From JAOUEA01 sp963810945 (lineage in GTDB: Bacteria > Actinomycetota > UBA4738 > HRBIN12), in assembly GCA_963810945.1 (NCBI GenBank), contig CAWEPI010000013.1:62001-126000 (forward strand): DNA of 64,000 bases, given 5' to 3'. Positions 29,091-36,247 of the stretch are shown piece after piece. The notes below the pieces were generated by a model. It was not told the DNA's origin, did no database searches, and worked only from the letters and a program-made list of their open reading frames with translations. The translations under genes and the position numbers were made by a program. How positions within the stretch are numbered: the first letter of the stretch is position 1; each line of letters starts with the position of its first letter.

Positions 29091-29115
29091 GGCTGGGTGG
29101 GGGCGCGGGCCCGGG
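29091..29115 (+). repeat. Direct repeat B, copy 2
   Basis: 24 of 25 bases match copy 1 (the 15th base is G here, C there). It lies about 75 bases beyond the lipoprotein start codon, so the two copies bracket that gene. Confidence 0.8.
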
Positions 29116-29153
29116 TCGCCGATTCGTGTGAAGGGGCGGCCTTGTCGCTCGGT

Positions 29154-29300
29154 CTACGAGTCAGGATTGACCACCCGATAGAGCCACCACCGGTCGGGGA
29201 CGCCCTTCAGTTCGTGCTCGCCGGCGTCCTCGAATGTGAGGCCCGATCCAGCGGTCAGATCCTTGACGGTCTGCGACACGAGGACCTCCGAACGCCCCGC
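29154..29300 (-). pseudogene. C-terminal remnant of a class III adenylate/guanylate cyclase
   Basis: About 46 codons up to a TAG encode EVLVSQTVKDLTAGSGLTF and EDAGEHELKGVPDRWWLYRV, the characteristic end of CHD-type cyclases that act as cytoplasmic signal generators. Upstream of GRSEVLV the frame stays open but loses similarity: the catalytic metal and base-recognition residues are absent and no start codon with a ribosome binding site is seen. A truncated, non-functional leftover. Confidence 0.7.
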
Positions 29301-29620
29301 CGGGGGGACTGCCCCAGGTTGGGTTGACTCCTGACGCGTGAGGATCCATCCCTCACCGGAAGGCGGTAGATCGCCTTCAGGATCGTGTGCGTTCTGCACT
29401 CTTGGCGCGAATATGCCTTGCTTAGAGCGACAAGCCCTTGTGGCCAATGGTTGGGTCCACCAACGTGGACGCAGTACTAGCCGACGATACGGAACCGCGC
29501 GCTGGCGCATGAGTTGGGTGGAGCGATCGAAGCAAGTCGGTGCCAGCGGCGCAGAGGACAGAGCGCGGCCCGCCGTCGACGTCATACTTGATGATCCCGA
29601 CTGATCGCTGGCTTGTGGCC

Positions 29621-29639
29621 GATGCGGCGTTTCGTCTCT
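29621..29639 (+). repeat. Direct repeat C, copy 1
   Basis: GATGCGGCGTTTCGTCTCT, 19 bases, repeated exactly 800 bases downstream in the same orientation, so that the two copies bracket the RibD_C/DHFR-like gene. Confidence 0.85.
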
Positions 29640-29705
29640 CCCTTAGCCATCCGGCTTGCGGTTCGGGAAAGACGGACAGCGGACAGACCGTGCCGCGACC
29701 AATGA

Positions 29706-29742
29706 GGTTCGGTACGGTTCGGTCCGCCCGAACGACCGAACC
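29706..29742 (+). promoter_or_regulatory. Operator-like nested inverted repeat
   Basis: GGTTCGGT occurs twice, 10 bases apart, followed by CCGAAC and ACCGAACC in the opposite sense. Outer arms GGTTCGGT/ACCGAACC and inner arms GTTCGG/CCGAAC are both perfect. It ends about 20 bases before the ATG of the RibD_C-like gene, the expected place for a repressor (for example TetR-type) operator. No regulator gene lies next to it. Confidence 0.55.
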
Positions 29743-29763
29743 AACGAGAAGGGATCGCGACCC

Positions 29764-30375
29764 ATGAAACTGACGACCACCGCGCAGGTCTCCGTTGACG
29801 GAGTGATGCAAGGGCCCGGCGGGCCGGAAGAGGACGAGCGCGGCGTATTCGAACGCGGTGGATGGGCCCACTTCGACAACGAAGCCGGGACGGTCATGGA
29901 CGAGATCTACCAGCGCGCCGACGCGTTCCTGTTCGGCCGGCGCACCTACGAGATCTTCGCCGGCTCCTGGGGAACGTGGCCAGATCCGGGCGACAGCCCG
30001 ATCTGGATGGCGTTGAACACGCGGCCCAAGTACGTGGCATCGACCACGCCCTTCGACCCGACATGGGCGAACGCGACCGTCCTCTCCGGTGACGTCGCGG
30101 CTGCCATTCGCGAGTTGAAGGCCAAGGCGGGAGGCGAGCTGCAGGTGCACGGCAGCGGTGCCCTGTTCCGGTGGCTGCTCGACAACGACCTCGTCGACGA
30201 GATCAACCTGTTCACCTTTCCCGTGGTCGTCGGCCAAGGCACGCGGCTGTTCCCTGACAGCGGCAAGGACATAGCGCTCGAGCTTGGCTCGCAGTCGGTC
30301 ACCCCCAGCGGGGTGACGATCCAGGTCTACCGCCCCGCCGGAAGCCCGCAGTACGGAACGGCCTCGGTCGACTGA
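29764..30375 (+). CDS. RibD_C / dihydrofolate reductase-like family protein
   Basis: 203 residues. MKLTTTAQVSVDGVMQGPGG is the usual start of this family; RADAFLFGRRTYEIFAGSW carries the NADPH-binding strand, GGELQVHGSGALFRWLLDNDLVDEI and TFPVVVGQGTRLFPD the rest of the fold. Related to the reductase domain of RibD, but stand-alone members have no known substrate. AGAAGGG is the likely ribosome binding site, just after an operator-like palindrome. Bracketed by repeat C. Confidence 0.88.
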   Translation: MKLTTTAQVSVDGVMQGPGGPEEDERGVFERGGWAHFDNEAGTVMDEIYQRADAFLFGRRTYEIFAGSWGTWPDPGDSPIWMALNTRPKYVASTTPFDPTWANATVLSGDVAAAIRELKAKAGGELQVHGSGALFRWLLDNDLVDEINLFTFPVVVGQGTRLFPDSGKDIALELGSQSVTPSGVTIQVYRPAGSPQYGTASVD

Positions 30376-30420
30376 AGCACGTGAAATAGGTCGCGGCTCC
30401 CAGGGCCGGTCGCACTGGAC

Positions 30421-30439
30421 GATGCGGCGTTTCGTCTCT
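30421..30439 (+). repeat. Direct repeat C, copy 2
   Basis: Exact 19-base match to the copy upstream of the RibD_C-like gene; it starts 46 bases after that gene's stop and is followed within 10 bases by repeat A. Confidence 0.85.
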
Positions 30440-30449
30440 TCTCTGATCT

Positions 30450-30471
30450 CCCATCAGATGGACGATGGGCT
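30450..30471 (+). repeat. Direct repeat A, copy 2
   Basis: Exact 22-base match, same orientation, to the copy at the left end of the island; the preceding T is also shared. The two copies enclose the lipoprotein, the cyclase remnant and the RibD_C-like gene. Confidence 0.85.
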
Positions 30472-30667
30472 CCTTCCCTCGAATAGCCGGTCGTTCACCT
30501 TCCCATCCCTCTCTCGCCCCACTAGACGTCCTCCGGCCCGTTGACCATCCCTCCGGGGACATACGGTGAAGACTCTTTCTCCACCCTCGTCGGGTTGCCC
30601 CAACACGCGGAGGAAGGGAAACATCCTCTGACTTCCGACGATGCGCTCAGGGAGCGCGGTTACTAAG

Positions 30668-30738
30668 TTCCGGGGGGAGGAATCGAACCTCCATTCCAGG
30701 CTCCAAAGGCCCGTGTCCTACCGTTAGACGACCCCGGA
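30668..30738 (-). tRNA. tRNA-Gln (anticodon UUG)
   Basis: 71 nt. TCCGGGG pairs with CCCCGGA, discriminator A; D arm GTCTAACGGTAGGAC; anticodon loop CTTTGGA gives UUG; T arm GGAGG-TTCGATT-CCTCC. CCA not encoded. It begins 11 bases after the ispE stop on the same strand, so it may be cut from the end of that operon's transcript. Confidence 0.95.
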
Positions 30739-30749
30739 CTGCGGAGCGA

Positions 30750-31642
30750 TTATCCCGCGCCGGCCCTCGGCTGTGGCGTGGCGACCGGCGGGCCGCTCGC
30801 CACGAACGAACCGGGCACGGCCTCGGCGAGCCGGTCCGCGTGCGCGAGGTGCGTGGCGAGCGCGACCACGGTCGGACCGCTCCCCGTCATCACCGCGCCG
30901 AGCGCGCCGGCGTCGATGAACGTCTCGATCGTCTCGGCGATCTCCGGATGCCGCGCGACGACCGGAGCCTGGAGGTCGTTGAAGAGGGCGTGCCCGAGCG
31001 AGCTCGTCGTTGCCGGTCTCGGCGGCGGCGATCAGCGCGCCGGCGTCGGGGCCGGTGGCACCCTCCGCATCCCACCAGGCGAAGGCGTCGGGCGTGCGCA
31101 CCGCGAACCCGAGCGGCTTCACCACCCAGGAGGTCGCCTGCACGTGGACCGGATGCACCCGCTCGCCGCGGCCCGCCGCGAAGACCGCACCCCCGGCCAG
31201 GAGCGCCGGAACGTCGGAGCCGACGCGCGCGGCCACCTCGCGGAGGGCGTCCGGCTCGAGGGCGGTTCCCCACAGCCGGTCCAGGGCGCGCAGGGTCGCT
31301 GCCGCGTCGGCGCTGCCGCCGCCCATGCCGGCCGCCACCGGCACCCGCTTGTCGATCGTGAGGCGCGCCGATGGGGAGGCGAGGCCGGCGGCGTCGGCGA
31401 GCGCACGCGCCGCCACCATCACCAGGTTCTCCTCGCCGGGCGGCGCCTGCTCACCGAGCGGGCCTGCGACCGCGAGCGTGAGGCCGCCGGGCCCGGGCGC
31501 CGCCGTCACGACGTCGTGCAGGTCGAGCGGGATCAGCAGGGTCTCCAGCTCGTGGAAGCCGTCCGGCGCGACGACCGAGCACGCGCAGGAACACGTTCAG
31601 TTTGGCGTGCGCCTTGACCGCTACCGGCTCCCGCCCGCTCAC
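30750..31642 (-). CDS. ispE: 4-diphosphocytidyl-2-C-methyl-D-erythritol kinase (two frameshifts)
   Basis: GHMP kinase of the MEP isoprenoid pathway. VKAHAKLNVFLRVLG at the start, TIDKRVPVAAGMGGGSADAAA as the ATP loop, AARVGSDVPALLAGG, and, in another frame, ALFNDLQAPVVARHPEI and VMTGSGPTVVAL (third GHMP motif). Extra bases near 31567 and 30990 break the frame; removing both gives 296 residues, a normal length. The GTG start overlaps the rsmA stop (GTGA). Order rpfB-rsmA-ispE matches mycobacteria. Confidence 0.92.
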
Positions 31643-32477
31643 GCGGGGATCCGTTCGGCGAGCGCCGCGAACGTCTCGAGGGAGAGCTCCTCGGCGCGCA
31701 CGTTCGGCGTCACCCCCGCCACGGCGAGGATCGCGTCGGCCTCGTCCGTCGCGAGCCCCAGCCGGCGCAGCGCGTTGCGCATCGTCTTGCGGCGCTCGGC
31801 GAAGCCCGCGTCCACCACGCGCCAGAGCCGCGCCTCCTCCACGGCGACAGGAGGCGCGGGACGCCGGTCGAGCCGGACCACCACCGAAGCGACGTTGGGT
31901 CGCGGCCAGAAGACCTCGGCGGGCACGCGTCGGACGGTGCGTCCCGTCGCCCGGTACGTCACCCGGACGCTGACCGCGCCGTAGGCTTCCTCGCCGGGTC
32001 CGGCCACGAGCCGCTCGCCCACCTCGCGCTGCACCATCACCACGAACGTCGTCACCGCCGGCACGTCCTCCAGCATGTCCAGGATCACGGGCACCGAGAC
32101 GTTGTAGGGGAGGTTGGCGCAGAGCGTCCAGGGACCCTCGGCGGCGGGGAGCGCGGAGGGCCAATCGGTGCGCATCGCGTCGGCGTGCAGGACCGAGACG
32201 CCGGGGGCGTCGGCGGTGACCTCCTCGAGCGCGGGGATCAACGCCCGATCGAACTCCACCGCGAGCACGCGGGCGCCGGTCGCGGCCAGGGCGAGGGTCA
32301 GCGATCCCAGCCCCGCCCCGATCTCGACCACGCGCGATCCGGAGCCCACGTCGGCGTCGGCCGCGATCGCGCGCGCCAGGTTGGGATCGATCAGGAAGTT
32401 CTGCCCGAGCGCCTTCGTGGGGCGGATGCCGTGGCGGGCGGCGAGCTCCCGCAGGGCCCCCGCGCCGAGTCCCTCAC
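31639..32477 (-). CDS. rsmA: 16S rRNA dimethyladenosine transferase RsmA/KsgA
   Basis: Methylates the two adenosines in helix 45 of 16S rRNA. RPTKALGQNFLIDPNLARAI at the N-terminus, SAM loop VVEIGAGLGSLTLALA, VEFDRAL, and catalytic CANLPYNVS. The C-terminal domain reads GFAERRKTMRNALRRLG. The natural start appears to be a GTG overlapping the rpfB-like stop (GTGA), but the frame matches only if the G5 run near 32457-32461 were one base longer; otherwise an ATG about 110 bases inside the rpfB-like gene must be used. About 279 residues after correction. Confidence 0.92.
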
Positions 32478-33604
32478 CAGCTGAGCTGGACGTGGCGGAC
32501 GCCGGTGCCGAGCGGGGCGAGGACCGAGAAGGCCTCGGGCGAGAGGTCGATGATCTTGCCGGGCGCGAAGGGTCCTCGGTCATCGATGACCACGGTAACG
32601 GAGCGGCCGGTGTCGAGGTCCGTGACCGTCACCATCGTGCCGAAGGGGAGCGTGGGGTGCGCGGCCGTGAGACCGCTCCACGGCGGGTCGTACCACGACG
32701 CCAGGCCGACCTGCGTGCGGCCAACGCCGCCCGGCACGTCCGTGCTGCCCCCGTACATCGACTCGGGTCCGGAGACGACGCGCTCGGGGACGGGAGCGCG
32801 CTCGATCCAGCGCGCGATCAGCGCCTTCTGCGTCTGCACCCCGTTCACCAACGTGACGCGGTACGTCGCCCGGCCCTCGCCGTCGTGCCCGGCCTCGAGC
32901 ACGCGCCGCGTGCCCGGCACCATCTCGGGCGAGAAGGTCGTGATGACCCGGTGGCGGATGGTCACCGGCTCCAACCGCGTCAGGACCTCGACCCGGTCGA
33001 AGGTCACGGTCGAGCCGTCGTGAAGGGGGGTGCTGAGTGATGGCTGAACGCGGTCGTCAGCGTCCGGCGTGATCCCCATGGCCGAGAGGAGTGCTCCGGC
33101 CGTGCCCGCGTTGGTCGAGACGTCGTGTACCTTCCCCGACACGACGGCTCGCACGGACACGACCGGAGACGTACCGGCGCTCGATGCGGAACCCGAAGAC
33201 TCGGCGAGGCGCCGCGCGTCCGGAGACACGGTGACGGCACTCGTCCCAGCCACCACCCAGACCCCCACACCTGTGAGGTCCGAGGACACCGTGGTGAGGT
33301 TCGAGAACGGGCCGCCGTCGGCCGCGCCCACCACCACGGTCATGCCATCCGCCAGCTGGGTGCCCGGCGGCGGCGTCACCAGGACCCCCGAGGTGAGGGA
33401 GATGCCCTCGCCGCTCAGGAGGTCCTGCACATCCGAGGACGTCGTGCTGACGGCCTGCGGTCGGCCATCCACGACGAGGGTCACCTGCTTGAGCACGGTT
33501 GAGTACACGACGCCGGACACGAGCAGGATGCCGACCGCGACGGTCGCTCCCTGCATGGCACGGCGGATCCGCAATCGGCGGAGCCGCGACGGGCGTGGTG
33601 CCAA
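32474..33604 (-). CDS. RpfB/YabE-like cell-wall protein: DUF348 - G5 - RlpA-type 3D domain
   Basis: 376 residues. Basic N-terminus and a membrane anchor (about 18-38), DUF348 repeats (KQVTLVVDGRPQAVSTTSSDV; GKVHDVSTNAGTAGALLSAMG), a G5 domain (TIRHRVITTFSPEMVPGTRRV, YRVTLVNGVQTQKALI) and a C-terminal double-psi barrel of RlpA type (GLASWYDPPWSGLTAAHPTL, FGTMVTVTDLDTG, DDRGPFAPGKIIDLS). In mycobacterial RpfB the same position carries a lysozyme-like transglycosylase domain; here it is replaced, so lytic peptidoglycan activity, if any, would be RlpA-like. TTG start behind AGGAGGAAGG; an ATG 48 bases in is the alternative. Confidence 0.88.
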   Translation of the reverse strand: MAPRPSRLRRLRIRRAMQGATVAVGILLVSGVVYSTVLKQVTLVVDGRPQAVSTTSSDVQDLLSGEGISLTSGVLVTPPPGTQLADGMTVVVGAADGGPFSNLTTVSSDLTGVGVWVVAGTSAVTVSPDARRLAESSGSASSAGTSPVVSVRAVVSGKVHDVSTNAGTAGALLSAMGITPDADDRVQPSLSTPLHDGSTVTFDRVEVLTRLEPVTIRHRVITTFSPEMVPGTRRVLEAGHDGEGRATYRVTLVNGVQTQKALIARWIERAPVPERVVSGPESMYGGSTDVPGGVGRTQVGLASWYDPPWSGLTAAHPTLPFGTMVTVTDLDTGRSVTVVIDDRGPFAPGKIIDLSPEAFSVLAPLGTGVRHVQLSW

Positions 33605-33624
33605 CCTTCCTCCTGGTTCTCGAG

Positions 33625-33666
33625 GAAGGCTTCGAGGGGAAGCGGCTTGACCGGACCGAAGCCTTC
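33625..33666 (-). promoter_or_regulatory. Long-loop inverted repeat in the rpfB-like leader
   Basis: GAAGGCTTC and GAAGCCTTC, 9 bases each and perfectly complementary, are separated by 24 bases just upstream of the ribosome binding site of the rpfB-like gene. In the mRNA it would form a stem that could affect translation. It does not show the conserved core of the c-di-AMP (ydaO) riboswitch found before some actinobacterial rpf genes. Confidence 0.4.
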
Positions 33667-33721
33667 AAGCGCACTGGGATGGCACCCTAACAAACCCTCA
33701 ACCCTCACTGCAACCTTGAGA

Positions 33722-33737
33722 GCGAACGTATGTTCGA
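33722..33737 (-). promoter_or_regulatory. LexA/SOS-box-like site upstream of the rpfB-like gene
   Basis: GCGAACGTATGTTCGA matches the actinobacterial/Bacillus LexA consensus TCGAAC-N4-GTTCGA at 11 of 12 fixed positions, including the whole CGAAC-N4-GTTCG core. It lies in the gap between tatD and the rpfB-like gene, about 118 bases before the latter's start codon. Confidence 0.5.
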
Positions 33738-33740
33738 GTG

Positions 33741-34562
33741 CTATCGAAGGCCCGGGAACGCCGCGCGCGCGTTCGCGGCGGTAGCCGCGACGATGGAGTC
33801 GACCCCCTCCTCACGCACACGTGCGATCTCTTCGATCGTGAGCATGATGTTCGCGGGCTCGTTGTCAGAGCCACGGCGCTTCTGCGGAGCGAGGAACGGG
33901 GCGTCGGTCTCGCTGAGGATGCGATCGAGCGGGAGCGCGGCGGCAGCCTGGCGGAACCGCTCGTTCTTCGGGTACGTGATGTTGCCGGCGAAGCTCACCC
34001 AGTACCCGCGCGCCGCGCACTCCGTGGCGAGCGCCACGTCGCCGCTGAAGCAGTGGATCACCACGCGCTCGGCCGAACCCTCATCCAGGACTCGAAGCGT
34101 CTCGGGCCACGCGTCGCGGATGTGCACCACCATCGGCTTGCCGCTCTCGTTCGACCACGCGATGTGGGTCTTGAGGCACCGGACCTGATCCTCGATGGGC
34201 GAGCGCATGCGGAAGAAATCGAGGCCGCACTCCCCCACGCCGATCACGTGGGGCGCGCCGATCAACTCCTCGATCCTGGAGGCCGCGGCCGCGTCGAAGG
34301 TCGCCGCGTCGTGAGGATGCATCCCCGCCGTCGCGAACACACCCTCCAGCCCTTCGGCGAGCTCGAGGGATCGCGCGCTCGTTTCCGGGTCCACGCCGAC
34401 GCAGATGAGACGGTCGACGCCGGCCGCCCTCGCGGTCTCGACCACATCTGCAGGTTGGCGGTCCAGGAGGAAGAGGTGGCAGTGGGTATCCACCGCCCCG
34501 CTCTGCACCGGCAGTTCAGGGTTCTGGTCGCTCACGAGCGGCGAGCTTACAAGGGTCTCCAT
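33741..34562 (-). CDS. tatD: TatD family metal-dependent hydrolase
   Basis: 273 residues. DTHCHLFLLDR (HxH metal site), GMHPHDAATF, GECGLDFF (Glu), PMVVHIRDAWPET (His), VIHCFSGD (His) and LSETDAPFLAP (Asp) are the ordered TatD ligands. Members are 3'-5' DNA/RNA exonucleases or deacylases. The ATG used has no clear ribosome binding site; a GTG 27 bases downstream is equally possible. Between metG and the rpfB-like gene, as in mycobacteria. Confidence 0.94.
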   Translation of the reverse strand: METLVSSPLVSDQNPELPVQSGAVDTHCHLFLLDRQPADVVETARAAGVDRLICVGVDPETSARSLELAEGLEGVFATAGMHPHDAATFDAAAASRIEELIGAPHVIGVGECGLDFFRMRSPIEDQVRCLKTHIAWSNESGKPMVVHIRDAWPETLRVLDEGSAERVVIHCFSGDVALATECAARGYWVSFAGNITYPKNERFRQAAAALPLDRILSETDAPFLAPQKRRGSDNEPANIMLTIEEIARVREEGVDSIVAATAANARAAFPGLR

Positions 34563-34579
34563 ATCGGGTCGAACCGGGG

Positions 34580-34595
34580 AGCTTCACGTGAAACA
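34580..34595. promoter_or_regulatory. parS-like ParB-binding palindrome
   Basis: AGCTTCACGTGAAACA matches the chromosomal parS consensus TGTTTCACGTGAAACA at 14 of 16 positions (mismatches at 1 and 3), with a perfect TTCACGTGAA core. It sits in the short gap between the metG stop and the tatD start and is framed by CGAACC and GGTTCG arms. Confidence 0.5.
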
Positions 34596-34652
34596 CGGTT
34601 CGGAGAAGCCTCACCCCCGAGTGAAGGCGCGGTGGAAAACCGCGCGGGCGTG

Positions 34653-36198
34653 CTACTCGGGGTCGACGCGCGGGAAGAGGCTCCCGCCCTTGGTCGTGCG
34701 CGTGCCCGGAGCGAGCCGTCCCCACGCCGCGGCGGCGGGCACGCGCTGCGCACCGAGGGGCTCCGCGATGCCCAGCTGCTCCCACAGGCGCTCGGCGGCC
34801 CCCGGCATGATCGGCTGGATCAGCACCGCGAGGATCCGGAGGGTCTCGGCGGACGCGTAGAGCACGGACGCGAGCTCCGTCCGGTTGGCGTCGTCCTTCG
34901 CGAGCTTCCACGGCTCCTTCTCCACCAGGTACAGGTTCGCGCGCCCGACGATGTCCCAGACCGCGATCAGGGCGGGCTGGAGCTGCACCGCGAGCATGTG
35001 CTCGTCGTAGCGGCGGGCGGCGTCGGCGGTCACCGCGGCGAGGTCGGAGGCGGAACCCTCGAGCGCGGCTTCAGGCACCACGCCGTCGAAGTAGGAGCCG
35101 ATCATCGCCAGCACCCGCGACGCGAGGTTCCCGAGCCCGTTCGCGAGGTCCGCGTTGTGCCGGTCGACCATCGATTCCCACGAGAAGTTGCCGTCCTCGC
35201 CGAACCGCATCTCGCGCATGAAGTAGTAGCGGTAGGAGTCCGTGCCGAACTGGTCGATCAACTCGAACGGGTGGATCCCGGTGAGGTTGGTCTTCGACAT
35301 CTTCTTGCCGCCGACGGTCAGGAAGCCGTGCGCCCAGACCTGCGTGGGTGGCTCCACCCCGGCGGCCATCAGCATGGCCGGCCAGTACACGGCGTGGAAG
35401 CGGAGGATGTCCTTGCCGATCAGATGGATGTCGGCCGGCCAGACCCGCGCGAAGCGGTCCGGGTCGTCGACGAAGCCGGCGGCGGTGATGTAGTTGGAGA
35501 GCGCGTCGAACCAGACGTAGCAGACGTGGTCCGGATCCCAGGGGAGCGGGACGCCCCACGTGAACGACGTCCGGCTGATCGAGAAGTCGTGGAGGCCCGC
35601 CGCGGATCAGGCTGAGGACCTCGTTGCGCCGGGTCTCAGGCTCCAGCCGCGACGGGTCTTCGGCGTAGTGCGCGAGGAGCCGGTCCGCGTACGCCGAGAG
35701 CCGGAAGAAGTAGTTCTGCTCCACGACGTGTTCGACGGGACGCTCGTGGATCGGGCACAGCCCGCCGTCGAGCAGCTCTTCCGGCGTGTAGTACGCCTCG
35801 CACGAGACGCAGTACAGCCCCTCGTAGGTACCGAGGTAGATGTCGTCCCGGCCGTTCTCGTACACGTCGGTGAGGAGCTTCTCGACCGCGCGCTCGTGGC
35901 GGGCCTGCGTGGTCCGGATGTAGTCGTCGTAGGCGATGTCCAGGCGCGCCCAGACCTCCTTCCACTTCGGCTCCATGTCGTCGACCCAGACCTGGGGCGT
36001 GAGGCCGGCCGCCTCGGCGGCGCGCTGCAGCTTCAGGCCGTGCTCGTCGGTCCCCGTGAGGTGGAAGACGTCCTCCCCGCGCAGCCGGTGGTAGCGGGCG
36101 ATGAAGTCCGTGGCCACGGCGTTGTACGCGTGCCCGATGTGCGGCACGTCGTTGGGGTAGTAGATCGGCGTGGTGATGTAGAAGACGTCGCGGCCCAT
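34653..36198 (-). CDS. metG: Methionyl-tRNA synthetase (one frameshift)
   Basis: Charges tRNA-Met. TTPIYYPNDVPHIGHAYNAV contains the HIGH signature near residue 22 and GGKKMSKTNLTG the KMSKS loop near 300. A partial zinc knuckle is visible (YCVSCEAYY ... LCPIHERP, the last ligand being His). The anticodon-binding helices follow (LANGLGNLASRVLAMI, PIMPGAAERLWEQLG). An extra C in a CCC run near 35597 breaks the frame between SLIRGG and LHDFSISRTSFTWG; corrected length 514 residues, without the C-terminal tRNA-binding EMAP domain of longer forms. Confidence 0.95.
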
Positions 36199-36247
36199 GG
36201 TCCGGCCATTCTACGGGCGACCCGGTCGGATACTGGAAGCTAGTCTG

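Larger units (their letters stand above)
29301..29763. other. Intergenic region with repeat C, a small palindrome and an operator-like element
   Basis: About 460 bases without a believable gene, with visibly lower GC than the neighbourhood. It holds GTCCAC-CAAC-GTGGAC near 29455-29470, repeat C copy 1, and the nested palindrome before the RibD_C-type gene; the latter two are listed separately. Confidence 0.6.
30376..30667. other. Intergenic region between the RibD_C-like gene and tRNA-Gln
   Basis: About 290 bases. It holds repeat C copy 2 and repeat A copy 2, then a pyrimidine-rich stretch with no gene, hairpin or further repeat that I can see. Confidence 0.55.

Noticed and set aside
24696..30738. 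An integrative element inserted at tRNA-Gln
   Set aside because: No integrase, transposase or duplicated tRNA end could be found; the flanking repeats are unrelated to the tRNA sequence.
33605..33740. A c-di-AMP (ydaO) riboswitch upstream of the rpfB-like gene
   Set aside because: Known before some actinobacterial rpf genes, but the conserved GGGGAACC-type core elements are absent here.
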